64,000 bases of DNA, from NCBI GenBank assembly GCA_029204225.1, contig CM055112.1, positions 1,375,314 to 1,439,313 on the forward strand, written 5' to 3'. A program made the position numbers and the translations under genes. Shown one piece after another: positions 10,458 to 21,699 of this stretch. Every line of letters starts with the position of its first letter. Position 1 is the first letter of the stretch. This DNA is from Diphasiastrum complanatum. Its lineage: Eukaryota > Streptophyta > Lycopodiopsida > Lycopodiales > Lycopodiaceae. The notes beneath the pieces are model-generated. The model saw only the letters and a list, made by a program, of their open reading frames with translations. It searched no databases and was not told the DNA's origin.

Positions 10458-11632
10458 AAGGTTGCTCTTCCTCAACAAATATGCATCACACAATCCAATC
10501 TTCAACTGAAAAGCATAGGACCATGCTATAGCTCCAATCCAAACTCTAAAAGCACTTGCGGCAATTTTTTATCTACAAAAACATGTCTACTTCTAATACT
10601 ACCTATTTCAAAAAAATCCTAGTGTTCAACTCTTGGTAAGGTGTGGAGAACCACAATTTTCTTCAGAAAATAATTCTGCACAACTCACACATAACAACAA
10701 TATGACATTTCAAGAATTAGTGAGTATCTTGACTATGCTAAATTGTTTGCAGATAGGTGATAATAGTCCAAATGTAAACAAAAAATCTCATCCAAGACCT
10801 AAAGAAAACTACAAGTGTCATAGTCTGGACTGTGAAGAAGACAAGAAAAGCACAACAAAGATACCATTAGAAATTTTCATCAAAGATACATAGTCCAGAA
10901 AATTTCTAATGCAGTAAAAAACTATTTGATTGTCAAACCAAAGAAATGTGTGACGACTAAAGACTTCAAACATTGTAGACAAAGAACTGCATATCAAACA
11001 TGGTCTTTACAAAAAACATCATAACACAAACAGTGTTCAATTTGCAATCTAACTTTTATCGATTGTAATAAGCAGCAAAGAGCTCCGACAATTTGAGCCC
11101 TTTATGCAAGAGCTGCTCCCATATGTGCCCCTGCATAAGACGAAATAGAGGATCCTAGGTTTTCGGCTGCTTGTGAGGTTGAACTGGTTCATGCATCATA
11201 CAAAGTAGCTGTTGTAAGTCGCGTATAAGCAGAAAGCTACGTAGGGTATGCTGCCAAACCCCCTAAATGTGCTCCTAGTGAAGCCAACCCAAGGGAGCTG
11301 CCGGCAAGATGGAGGCCATGACCTAGCCCTGAGAGAAAACCCTGAGCCATGCTATCAGAAGAAAGAGAAGACAACGAAGGGTATAGAGATGCGGCAAGGG
11401 GAGGATCTATGGAAGAAGCGAGTGATCAAACAGAGAAAGATGATGCAGAAGAAGTGAGTGATCAAACAGAGGAAGACGAATCAAGAGGAGGGAAAGAGTG
11501 AAGTGAGAGCAAAATTTTTTTGTTTCATTTTAATGCTGCCGCTGAGCCATTCATAGGATTGGAAGGGTTGTTGGAACTTGGCCCTGCGTTGACATTGGCA
11601 TCCAAATTTTTTTTGTTAATGATGGCAGCGGG
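10458..11632. repeat. Third, partial copy of block C inserted in unit 1
   Basis: This segment matches 12,777-14,050 (block C) and 39,030-40,230 (block C') and lacks about 100 bp near its end. In the second copy of the surrounding DNA (54,450-54,465) the segment is absent and the flanks are nearly continuous, so it was inserted here or lost there. It contains a plus-strand frame at 10,633-10,893 and a minus-strand relic, annotated separately. Confidence 0.8.
11068..11518 (-). pseudogene. Ala/Gly/Ser-rich protein relic, copy 1
   Basis: On the minus strand the segment reads as a Gly/Ala/Ser/Leu-rich protein with pieces such as LASLGAHLGGLAAYPT and DAGTSSTSQAAE, broken by stops and frame changes. 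The same relic appears at 13,388-13,820 and 39,575-40,010. The agreement of the three copies shows a shared origin but all are broken. I do not recognise the family. Confidence 0.3.
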
Positions 11633-12325
11633 ATAGTCAAAGGATCGTCATTTTTTATTATTTTTAGTTCATTTCAATGACATAAGACATGATTTGTTTA
11701 ACATCTTTAAAAAAAAAAGTTTACAAAATTTAGTTTTTTGAAGTAAATTTTGTATTTGTCATAGTTGTGTTAGATGTCATCGTATTGTAACTAAAAAAAA
11801 GCTGCATTTTCAAAACTAGTATAACAAATAACAAAATATAATAGGAGTCTTTCTCTATCAAAGACAAAATTGTCATTGCCAAAAAGATACATGTAATCAA
11901 GTACTTACTAATTAGAAATTCATTTTTTATTTCAACAAAGTTATTTTTGGACTTGAAAATATTATAAAAGAGGGACATGCTTGTAGATTTATGTTAAGCA
12001 TTTTTTAATAAGAAGCGTGAATTATATTCTTACGTCATAATACTTATGACAGAAAGGTATAGTTTGTATATAGAGCAACTCCTCAGTACTTTAAAAAACC
12101 CCTTGAGAAACCATTGCTTTTCCTGAGTAATAATCAAAATGTATTCCATTCAAGCTCTGAAGCATATCATCCAAAAGACAGTTTAACAGTTGTATGTTGA
12201 GACATTACACATTATTTCCTACAGTCAGCTTAATGGTTCTAGAAACCTACAAAGCCAAAGTTTATTCACACCTTAATGAAACCAAGTATTACTCCTCTGA
12301 GACACGTGGCATTTCCTCTATTTCT
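11633..12325. other. Gene-free AT-rich stretch
   Basis: No gene seen. The part up to about 12,153 is matched at 54,460-55,084, where copy 2 has an extra ~104 bp at 54,739-54,842. Similarity stops at 'attccattcaagct', the point where unit 2 jumps directly to the GLOX block. Confidence 0.5.
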
Positions 12326-13387
12326 CTTGTATAATCAACCACCTGTTGATAGCATGCAGGCAAATTAGAAACTTTAATTATGCTCTGAATGGAGTTAAAG
12401 TTCAAAATTGTGATGTTTAAATCAAAGTCTCATAGAAAAGCTTATAACTATTTCTAGGCCCCAATAATTCAATGCAGCTAGATTATATGCTTTTGTTGTA
12501 GCTTCTTCATCATCATAAGCACATGTGTCTCAATCGTATGCAATTATTGGAACACATTCCATTCCGGAACTTGACCAAAATGAAAATATAAAAAATACAT
12601 TGTAACTCAGCTTCAATATTTAAAATAGTATCAGAAGAAGTTAGCTTTTGTTGTTGAAGCTGTAGCAAGAGAGACTGCCAAGAGTAAAGTGTATAAATCT
12701 CAAGGAAAAACTTTATATGTTAAACATGAAGTCGCTAAATTCAATGACAAATGCCTCAAATGCTAGCAATTGGTCAATGCTCTTCCTCAACAAATATGCA
12801 TCACACAATCCAATCTTCAACTGAAAAGCATAGGACCATGCTATAGCTCCAATCCAAACTCTAAAAGCACTTGCGGCAATTTTTTTATCTACAAAAACAT
12901 GTCTACTTCTAATACTACCTATTTCAAAAAAATCCTAGTGTTCAACTCTTGGTAAGAAGGTGTGGAGAACCACAATTTTCTTCAGAAAATAATTCTGCAC
13001 AACTCACACATAACAACAATATGACATTTCAAGAATAAGTGAGTATCTTGACTATGCTAAACTGTTTGCAGACAGGTGATAATAGTCCAAATGTAAACAA
13101 GAAAATCTCATCCAAGACCTAAAGAAAACTACAAGTGTCATAGTCTGGACTGTGAAGAAGACAAGAAAAGCACAACAAAGATACCATTAGAAATTTTCAT
13201 CAAAGATACATAGTCCAGAAAATTTCTAATGCAGTAAAAAACTATTTGATTGTCAAACCAAAGAAATGTGTGACGACTAAAGACTTCAAACATTGTAGAC
13301 AAAGAACTGCATATCAGACATGGTCTGTACAAAAAACATCATAACACAAACAGTGTTCAATTTGCAATCTGACTTTTATCGATTGTA

Positions 13388-13820
13388 ATAAGCAGCAAAG
13401 AGCTCTGACAATTTGAGCCCTTTTTGCAAGAGCTGCTCCCATATGTGCACCTGCATAAGACGAAATAGAGGATCCTAGGATTTCGGCTGCTTGTGAGGTT
13501 GAACTGGTTCCTGCATCATACAAAGTAGCTGTTGTAAGTCGTGTATAAGTAGAAAACTATGTAGGGTATGCTGCCAAACCCCCTAAATGTGCTCCTATTG
13601 AAGCCAACCCAAGTGAGCTGCCGGCAAGATGGAGGCCATGACCTGGCCCTGAGAGAAAACCTTGAGCCATGCTATCAGAAGAAAGAGAAGACAACGAAGG
13701 GTATAGAGATGCGGTAAGGGAAGGATCTATGGAAGAAGCGAGTGATCAAATAGAGAAAGATGAAACAGAAGAAGTGAGTGATCAAACAGAGGAAGACGAA
13801 TCAGGAGGAGGGAAAGAGTG
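13388..13820 (-). pseudogene. Ala/Gly/Ser-rich protein relic, copy 2
   Basis: Same relic as 11,068-11,518. The open piece at 13,314-13,523 includes DAGTSSTSQAAEILGSSISS and GAHMGAALAKRAQIV. Stops and a frame break precede it. Family not recognised. Confidence 0.3.
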
Positions 13821-14089
13821 AAGTGAGCGCGAAATTTTTTTGGTTCATTTCAATGCTGCCGTTGAGCCATTCATAGGATTGGAAGGGTTGTTGGAACTTG
13901 GCCCTGCGTTGACATTGGCATCCAAATTTTTTTTGTTTTTGGTCAAGTTTGAGCCTCCCCTTGAAAACCAAAAAGCCAATTAGAGTTTTCAACTGCAAGG
14001 AAAATTACAAAGAACGAGTTGGAGCAGATAATGATGGCAGCGGGAGATAGCAACCCATGTGCATCACCATGAATGCCTTCACACACGGG

Positions 14090-14860
14090 CAATCTGAATG
14101 TAGTAAAGTCAAGATTGGTCAAATTTCAATTATCTATTGTGAGTCAGAAGGACCAAAACCGCATGTTAGGAATCAAATATGGGTTATCTCAACTTATAGG
14201 CTTAAAAAATGAGCTATTTCAATTCTATAAATTTCACAATCCTTGAATTTGGTCACTCAATGTGCAAGCTTGAGTAATTAGAGCCAATATTGGTCCATCT
14301 CGAATTAAAGAGATCATATTTGTTCAATCTCGAGTCATCAGATTCAATTCCATCAACAAGGGACCAATCTCGAATAATCCCAAGATACTAAATGCATGAT
14401 TGGTCAATTATCCTCGCTCAATAAACTATGTAGCATAAATTTGAGCTACCTTGCAATGTATGCATCAAACTCAAGCTACCTCGAGGGATACACCTTGAAT
14501 TTGAGCTACATTGATAAGGTGTTAAATATAAGCCATCTGAATGCTCTTTTTCCCAACACAAGGACCAAATTTGAACTGTTTGGCACGATAGAATCAAATT
14601 TGAGCTATATATCAACTTGACCGATAATGTATGTAGGGGTCAAAACTAAGCTCCCTGATAAGGGCAATCTAAATCTATTGAACTTGAGATTGGTCAAACT
14701 AAAACCCTCAATGAGTTGTGTGGAGTAATGAGTGTCATGTACTACTAGACCAAAGCTACATTTCAAGCATAAACTTTGAGCTAGTTGAATGTCCAAAACT
14801 TAGGATTTTTCAAATTCAATCAATCAATGAGTCATTTTGAAGATAAGGACCAATGCCAAG
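14090..14860. repeat. Degenerate 'ttgagcta' minisatellite in block C
   Basis: Phrases such as 'aatttgagcta', 'ggaccaa', 'gattggtca' and 'gccatctgaatg' return every 40-60 bp for about 770 bp with heavy decay. This looks like an old tandem array. Its counterpart is 41,328-42,110. Confidence 0.5.
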
Positions 14861-15057
14861 CTATCATGAGTGATGGATTGCTGATATTTCTTGGTACAAC
14901 ACATCCTTTGGTATGGGATCATGATCAATAGCAAAAAACGAATATGTACAATGGCAAGGGTGGATCAGATGTTCCTGGTTCATTACTATGGTCTACCTCG
15001 GTACTCAAAATAACCATTCATGTGGCCCAGTTGTGCAAAAATTTGGCTACTCTTAAC

Positions 15058-15260
15058 AAGGGCCATCATTTGTTTTCATATGCTTGAGTGATCTATCATT
15101 TGTTTCATCCTAAAGGCCATCATTTGTTTTCATATCCTGAGAGCCATCATCAGGTGCCAAATATCTTAATCACACTTGATGGGCATTAAGTATGGACATA
15201 TAGTTACATGCTCCCATGGACAGATAGTTACATACTCTCATGGACAGATAGTTACAGCCA
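15058..15260. repeat. Short tandem repeats in block C
   Basis: A 'ggccatcatttgttttcatat' phrase recurs between 15,058 and 15,150. It is followed by 2.8 units of a 24-bp repeat starting atggaca.atagttaca at 15,192, 15,216 and 15,240. The same arrays are at about 42,286-42,490. Confidence 0.75.
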
Positions 15261-15594
15261 TCATATCCCATGTGACCCGATTGTTTTGGGTATAGAAGAG
15301 AGGGTGAATGATGGGAAATGCTCAAGACAACAATCATACACTTATAACTGAGCCTTGGGTGACGGATGGATTCACCAGCTTGTGAAATCACAAAGCTATG
15401 TAGTGGACAAAAACTAATCTTCATTTTCTTGTTTTGTGTATGTGTATGTGTATGCACATGCGCGTGCACGTGTGTGTTTGTGTGGTGGGGGGGGTAGCTA
15501 GGGGAATAGATATAAATTTTATTAGTGACTTTTGTGACATGACTTTGTCATGTGTTCGTTTATTGCTCCAATGTGAAATAGTCTATTGTTGATG

Positions 15595-15597
<3 letters not shown>

Positions 15598-15676
<79 letters not shown>
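15598..15676. repeat. (CT)n microsatellite, copy 1
   Basis: A pure run of about 79 bases. The homologous run at 42,824-42,938 is about 115 bases. Confidence 0.97.
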
Positions 15677-15678
<2 letters not shown>

Positions 15679-16249
15679 GCATATGGTCCCTGTAGTTGGG
15701 ACGAAGTATGCACAAATCTTGTTTGTGGATTGTATGAGATAACTTTTTAATGTGTGTGCTTGTTGCTTGGGTGTGTTTGTTTCTTGGGTGTGTATACTAA
15801 ATAACCCCTCTATTCATTCCGTGTCGAAACAATCCCCCATCAAACCCACAAAATCAAACTAGAATAGATGCGGCTTATTCTAGATTTATTTGAATGCTTT
15901 GCAATTCTTTCATTGAAATAACTTACAATTGTGGTTCTCTTACAAGTTTTAAGGTCTGTGTGACATGACTTTGAACAGTGGCTAGCCTATAAGAGGTGTC
16001 TGAATATTAGATGGACCGACCTACCTCAAGACCATAAGTGCCTCGAAAGCATGTGGAGGAGAGTGAGTAGATATACATATTTGCATTGCTCTTTCATAAG
16101 AGGTTGCTTGTAAATGAGGAACTTTCCTTAAATGTGGGCACCTATGAATGTGGGATGACTCCAAAACAATGCTACTTTGAGCAAGAGTTCTTCCCAAAAC
16201 CAGAAGTGCCTAAAGAAGGGGGGCGTACATTTATCTGTTGGACCTATAT

Positions 16250-16790
16250 TCTTTAGAACTTTCGGTGTCTTGCATTTATACATTTTTGAGATTTTAGTCT
16301 ATTGAACCCTTACATTTTAAGGGCTGTCTATGTCTTGAATTTTTACAGTTTCAATGGTTTTAGTCTTCAGGACCCTTGCCATATTTTAGGGCTTTCAAAT
16401 GTCTCGAATTTTTACATTTTTTATGCTTTTCATCTATTTGATGTATGAATTTCAACTTTTTTAAGCTTTTAATTATATTATAATCCATAGCATTTTTTAG
16501 GACTTTCAATGTCTTCAATTAACCTCATTTTTTGGGCTTCTAATATTTTAATCCCTAGAATTTTCTAGGGCTTTCAATGTCTTAAATTAATCTCATTTTT
16601 TGGGCTTTTAATTTTATGAACTTGCATTTTCTTAGGACTTAATGTTTTCAATTTTGACATTTTGTGGACTTTTAATTTGCTTAAATTCTACATTTAGGGG
16701 TTCTATTTAAGGGTTAAATGTATTTAGTTTTCCTTTTTACATTTTATTACTGCTTCTAATTTGTTGTGCTTTTACATTTTATTGATGTTT
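16250..16790. repeat. Degenerate 'agggctttcaatgtctt' minisatellite
   Basis: The phrase '(a)gggctttcaatgtctt(g/c)aattttta' recurs about every 60-70 bp over about 540 bp, in a T-rich background. The matching array in block C' is at about 43,495-44,035. No coding potential is seen. Confidence 0.6.
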
Positions 16791-17209
16791 GAATGTATTT
16801 TCAGATTAAAAAAAAGTATTTATAAATTTTGATACATAAAGAAAAATGTGAATTGCAAATGCATCTTTTTCATGATTTGGAATTACCTATATGACAATGC
16901 AAGTCTTCTTAGGTGTTCACAAATTGTGTGTGAATAACTACATCACAATCTAACTTTACCTACATATTCATAATTTTTGCAAAATAGGAAAAATGTAAAT
17001 TACATATACATTTCTTTATCATTTAGATTTACCTAGATAACATTACAAATTTTTCTACATAGGTTGAACCAATTTCCTACTTTAAAAACCTTGGAGATCC
17101 ATTGCAAGCAGGGAAATGTTTTTCCTACTTGGACACTCCAAAACCCCCTTATGGAAATGGGAAAATCGCTGTTGAACTAGGAAATTTTTGTATTTCCCCA
17201 CATGGAGAA

Positions 17210-18370
17210 TGGTTTCATTTTTCTTGTGACACTGAGATTCCGAAGCAGTCTGATAATCAATCTGTAGCAGCATGCATGAAATCGCAGTAGGTTCAACGTA
17301 CTGATAGATGAATTAACTACCTATATACATGACTGAACTTATGAGCATAGATTTGCCACCAGCAGCATGCATAGGCAACAACAAGATGTACAAGACTGTG
17401 TACAAGTCTGATCAGGCAGCAATAGTGTTCAAAAACTTAGAGCAGTACAATTATTGACAGGTTACAGGTTGCAAGGGCACAACTATGGAGAAGATACTAC
17501 ATTGCTTGCAGTTATTATTGCAAGGGCATACTATACGGAACAGAATGAGAATCATGATGGTTGAGCTTGAGGGAAGCATAGCAGTGAAATGCTAGCACAC
17601 TTAGGGAAATCTGGTGCTAAACCGCTCAAATCTAATGGGGATGCCTACCAGAAAGACTAATCTGACAGCCATGATTCATCACTACCACTAGCAAGCTTCG
17701 TCAGGTCAGCATGAGAAAGATCATCTGACCATGCACATTTCTGGCGCTCTCTATACTTCATAAGGATTTGCTTAATTAGTATGACCATTCCAAAGCTACA
17801 CATACCAGAAGAAAAGGAGTTCCAATTCATGCAAACACAGAAGAATTGTAGTTGCATATTGTTTTGGAAAACGTGGCTGGAAAATACCTGGAAAATTTTA
17901 GAAGTTGTGATTTTTATAGTCTCTCATATGCGTGTTGATGCTACCAATCACACAAGTCCACATGCAAATTACTATTGCGATCCCTACAGGTGTAGCTAAA
18001 TAACATTGCGTAGAGTAGACCTCCAAACTGATTGCTGATGAGAGAAAGACAAGTCTGGTACGAAACTATGCGTCTGCATAGAATACATCTCTAAACTTAT
18101 CGCTGGTCAAAGAGATGAGATTGGCAAGAAACTGATCGTTGATGAAAGAGAGGCAAAGAGATTTATGATTTGTGAATTCGTTGGTTAGACAGATTCCAAA
18201 AAAGCAAATTTCAATTTGCACATTCACGCATGCAAGAGCAACTCCACTTCAACGCTGGTGTGGCAGCAAACTGGTCCGTGAGCACATGCACTTCAACGCT
18301 GATCTTTTAATAGCAGAAATTGATAGTAGACTCGTGTGACAGCAAACTGGATCGTTGGTGTGGCAAGAAA
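17210..18370. other. Single-copy stretch between block C and GLOX block
   Basis: This is one of the few stretches without a second copy in the window. No complete gene is seen. On the minus strand, about 17,657-17,770, a hydrophilic piece (MKYRERQKCAWSDDLSHADL) could be an exon or relic, unsupported otherwise. Around 18,240-18,370 the phrase 'caaactgg.cg' with 'gagcacatgca' is repeated three times. Confidence 0.35.
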
Positions 18371-18552
18371 CTAATCGCTGAGCACATGCAGGTCAAACGA
18401 TCATCCACTAGTTTCATGCAAGCATGATGAGACACACTACATGCAATTAAAAAGACACCGCGAATAGAGAAAAACATTCTCAAGTACACTTTGCGGTGAC
18501 AGAGAGAGAACTAACTTAGACATTGCTAGGCAGACATCTTAGGTTTGCTCTG

Positions 18553-19294
18553 TAATGGGTGTCTCAGTCTACTCATAAAAAGTTGTGGACAGCGATGGAT
18601 TGCTTTAGCTTGCAGAATTAGGAGGCTTGAAAAAGGAGGCCACCAGAAATTGATGAAACAGAGGCAGATGAAACTTACAGCTGCTCTCTGTGTAGCGAGT
18701 CTTTCCTTGATGAGCATAGTGCATTCATCATTGTTGATGTGAAGCTCTACATCTATCTTCACCTCCTCCCACCGACTTCCACAACACCACCTGTGTCATT
18801 TGTATATCTCCAACCGCCTCCAACACAACTACGGCTCTCTCAGGCCTATACTCATGCGAACGAGAGAGAGAAATATAGAGAGAAAGAGCTCATCTCTCTC
18901 AGCCTTGTACGAGATAGAGAGAGAGAGAGAGAGAGAGATCTTGATCTGTTTGGATGGGTGTCTTCTACTCAGAAAAAGTTGTGGACAGCGATGGATTGCT
19001 TTAGCTCGCAGAATGAGGAGGCCAGAAAAAGGAGGCCACCAGAAACTGATGAGACAGAGGAAGATGAAACTTACAGCTGCTCTCTGTGTAGCGAGTCTTT
19101 CCTTGATGACCATAGTGCATTCATCATCGTTGATGTGAAGTTCTACATCTATCTCCACCGCATCCCATCGACTTCCACAACATCCACCTGTGTCATTTGT
19201 ATATCTCCAACCGCCTCCAACACAACTACGGCTCTCTCAGGCCTATACTCATGCGAACGAGAGAGAAATATCGAGAGAAAGAGCTCGTCTCTGT

Positions 19295-19340
<46 letters not shown>
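18553..19340 (+). repeat. ~400-bp tandem duplication ending in GA repeats, copy 1
   Basis: Two units start at about 18,556 and 18,957; each contains 'agttgtggacagcgatggattgcttta', and each ends near a GA microsatellite (18,912-18,939 and 19,298-19,338). A plus-strand frame of 185 codons (18,739-19,296) spans the junction and includes YSCSLCSESFLDDHSAF. That Cys pair is suggestive of a zinc site, but no His pair follows at zinc-finger spacing. Coding status is doubtful. Confidence 0.7.
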
Positions 19341-19341
<1 letters not shown>

Positions 19342-19629
19342 ATCTGTTTAGAAAGTCTAGTTTACATATGGACTTTCTATTTTATCCAATATCAAATCAT
19401 AACCTTTCATCGTAATGCATATCTACGTTCTATAATATGCCATGTGGTTAATTTCTTTGAGTAGATAGCTCAAATTTGGAAACTTCCTGTTTTTATTAAT
19501 AAAAGATGGGAAAACCCATTAAGAGTACAAAGGAATGCATGTTGAAACTGTAAAGGCCATAAGGCAAATCTAGATACTGTACAACTAAAACAAAGCAACA
19601 TTCTCGCAAAGTATCTACATAAAGCCTAC

Positions 19630-20172
19630 TTCTTCGTGTAAGTCGCTAGTTAAGATAGTTGGAAGTTTAGGTAGTGCAGGAAGCTGTGAAGTAGCCGTTC
19701 CTGCAACTATGGCACGTCGAAGTATTGCAAGTGCCTGAGTGCGTTGTAAAGTCATAGAAACTCATTGACGATAATAAGCCATGATGATAGATAAATGTGA
19801 GGCACCACGTCCTTGGAGTTTCGCTGCAAAACCTGCACAAGATGCATATGATATAAAATCATCGAATTTCTTATGCAGGCACCCATATGTTTCCAAAGCA
19901 AAAGGAATAAAATCTTCTCTAGGAGTGCGATGTGAATAATCTTTGAAATTCGGGTATAAAACAATTGTAAAAATTGAATGATGCATCATCGGATCATCCT
20001 ATCTATGTCATACAAGTGTAATTTGAAACGTGCATTGATCTCCATCGGAGAAAGCACACGATTTGGATTCGTGCCTCCACCATCAAACTCATGTATAGGC
20101 GCATTTATCTGCCAAAACAAATTAGGTTCAAGATCGATAAGATTTGTCATTGCTTTCTCCTTGGAACTTTGA
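19630..20172 (-). pseudogene. Unknown protein relic, copy 1
   Basis: On the minus strand three broken frames line up as one protein: LEPNLFWQINAPIHEFDGG, then SPMEINARFKLHLYDIDRMI, then RTPREDFIPFALETYGCLH, then IIMAYYRQ and a Gln/Arg/Ala-rich helix (MTLQRTQALAILRRA). Frameshifts and a stop separate the pieces. I recall similar TYGCLH...YYRQR sequences among plant proteins of unknown role found near retroelement reverse transcriptases, but cannot name the family. The same relic is at 56,380-56,922. Confidence 0.4.
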
Positions 20173-20400
20173 CGAGACAGAGAGAACGATGCGAGAGCGA
20201 GAAACCGCGCTGCTATATTGAACTTGATGGAGAATCAACAGAAGTATGTTAGCGCGGTTCCCTTCTGTGTTTGTACTGAAATGAACAAAACTGTATGATT
20301 TTGTTACGACGGCTGATTTTCTGATGGCAGATGGCTAGCCTTTAGCTATAGGGTTTAGGGAACACAAGACTCAAATGATCTTGTTTCTCTTGAAAGGTAT

Positions 20401-20805
20401 TCATTGCGTGTTGCTCGCAGGTACAAGAGAGGCGAAGCTGTCCAGCTTATCGGTTTCTGATTTAGGGTTGGAATTCAAGAAATAAAGAGCAGTCCTGTGG
20501 TTCGTTGAAAGTCTTGGTGATGTTTTAATGTTCATCTGCTCTTTGGATATAGCTGAAACGTAATTCGGGCATCCATTAATACTGTTAGACGTGACCGTCT
20601 CTCCGATCTCGGAATGAGTACACGTCGGGGGTGCGGGAGGGATGAATCTAAGACATTCAAATCCATAGCTGGCTTCCAATCTCTTATAAGTTGCAGGTTG
20701 TTCCTTCACATGTCGAGCATCGGAAGCTAAAGAATCAAACGAAATCAGAAAGACTAACATCAGAATCCCTGGCATTATTTTCCCAAAGTTCAAATCCATT
20801 GACAC
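20401..20805 (-). CDS. Small probable secreted protein, copy 1
   Basis: A 134-residue frame starting at ATG 20,805. Residues about 10-29 (MPGILMLVFLISFDSLAS) form a good signal peptide with likely cleavage after Ala-Ser near residue 29. The mature part is about 105 residues, basic and Ser/Asn-rich, with RFIPPAPPTC in the middle and the tail LDSFASLVPASNTQ. It matches no peptide family I know; the middle is only loosely like IDA or CLE motifs. A diverged inverted copy at 37,215-37,310 keeps the last 31 codons and stop in frame with several synonymous changes, which supports real coding. The duplicate at 57,151-57,555 is intact, with five amino-acid changes to one silent change. Confidence 0.6.
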   Translation of the reverse strand: MSMDLNFGKIMPGILMLVFLISFDSLASDARHVKEQPATYKRLEASYGFECLRFIPPAPPTCTHSEIGETVTSNSINGCPNYVSAISKEQMNIKTSPRLSTNHRTALYFLNSNPKSETDKLDSFASLVPASNTQ

Positions 20806-21021
20806 TGAAACTATGAATTAGTGCAATTAGTGTAGTTTCTCCGGCTCTAGATCAAATGTTGTGCCCAAGCCTGAGAAATTGAATTGATTACGCAGCTCTC
20901 CAATCTGACATCTGCCATGGTCCTGATAGATGGAGGAGAAAATGAGTTGCAGTTATTTGTTGAATACCAAGAAGATAAACGGATCTCCTTAGATAGTACA
21001 CGAAGAGCAGGTTGAGCCGGT

Positions 21022-21513
21022 TTATTTGTTGCTCTTTGTTTCGGTGCAACGGCTGCGCCAGCAAAATTTGACGATGCAGGCAGAGCAAGATTTGAAGATA
21101 GAAATATTAGGAGTTTTGACGTAGAAAAGCGATATTGAGAAAGAGAATGGGATGAAGTTAAGAGCAGACCGAGACGTTAGACGCAACAGGTCCTGTTCGC
21201 TGCTTGTAGCGCGAGACCTGGTGTCGATGTCGCGTTGTTTTGCCAACGACTTTTTCCATATGCAAACTTTAATGTGTGTATTGTAGTTAGAGCTTTCGGT
21301 CAAACGCTTTTGTGCTGGAGACCGTAACGAATGGCCATTTTGTGAACGGTGAGGTGTTTGAGGCAGAGGCGGCCGCATGTGTCTTGCACCATTGTTTGTT
21401 GGACAACTTGAGATGCATGAAATCATCCAAGTGAGTGAGGCAAATGCCCCACAAATTGTCATATATCTTCTCAAAAGGATATATCCTTTTGAATCAAGCT
21501 GTAAAATATTCAC
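21022..21513 (-). CDS. Small ORF of unknown function, copy 1
   Basis: A 163-codon minus-strand frame, about 215 bp upstream of the small secreted protein and on the same strand. It starts at 21,513, has a hydrophobic segment (TICGAFASLTWMISCISS) and then a basic Ser/Arg/Pro-rich body. The duplicate at 57,772-58,266 is open over its full length; the only length difference is an in-frame 3-bp indel (one Pro), a small hint of coding. About five replacement and two silent differences are visible. It may instead be a 5' exon or leader of the 20,401-20,805 gene. No family recognised. Confidence 0.3.
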   Translation of the reverse strand: MNILQLDSKGYILLRRYMTICGAFASLTWMISCISSCPTNNGARHMRPPLPQTPHRSQNGHSLRSPAQKRLTESSNYNTHIKVCIWKKSLAKQRDIDTRSRATSSEQDLLRLTSRSALNFIPFSFSISLFYVKTPNISIFKSCSACIVKFCWRSRCTETKSNK

Positions 21514-21699
21514 GTTACTACAATTGAGATAATATTCACGTTACCCCCAATGGAAAAGCAAGTTGCAGACCTTCAACAAGCACTTTTCAATTTAGGTACC
21601 TATTAACATGTGTCTCAATTTAGTAGACCCCCTCCATCATACTCTCACATTTTCACTTTTACCTTTGTATCAATGCTACCCACCTCTAAAAGGCAAAGA

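Larger units (their letters stand above)
12326..17209. repeat. Block C, copy 1 of a ~5-kb segmental duplication
   Basis: The block matches 38,577-44,451 in the same orientation almost throughout. The left edge lies at 'cttgtataat' and the right edge at 'catggagaa'. Copy 2 holds an extra ~1.05 kb (about 40,273-41,327). The block carries relic coding pieces, two degenerate minisatellites, a 24-bp tandem repeat and a CT microsatellite. Confidence 0.88.

Noticed and set aside
14396-14620. Ser/Leu/Tyr-rich 74-codon ORF
   Set aside because: It lies within the degenerate minisatellite and is not preserved as an open frame in block C' (frame broken near 41,766).
15192-15259. Short regularly spaced repeats as a CRISPR-like array
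   Set aside because: The 24-bp units are contiguous with no spacers, and the DNA is from a plant.
19066-19140. CSLCSESF as a C2H2 zinc finger
   Set aside because: The Cys pair is not followed by two His at finger spacing, and the frame crosses a tandem-repeat junction and a GA microsatellite.
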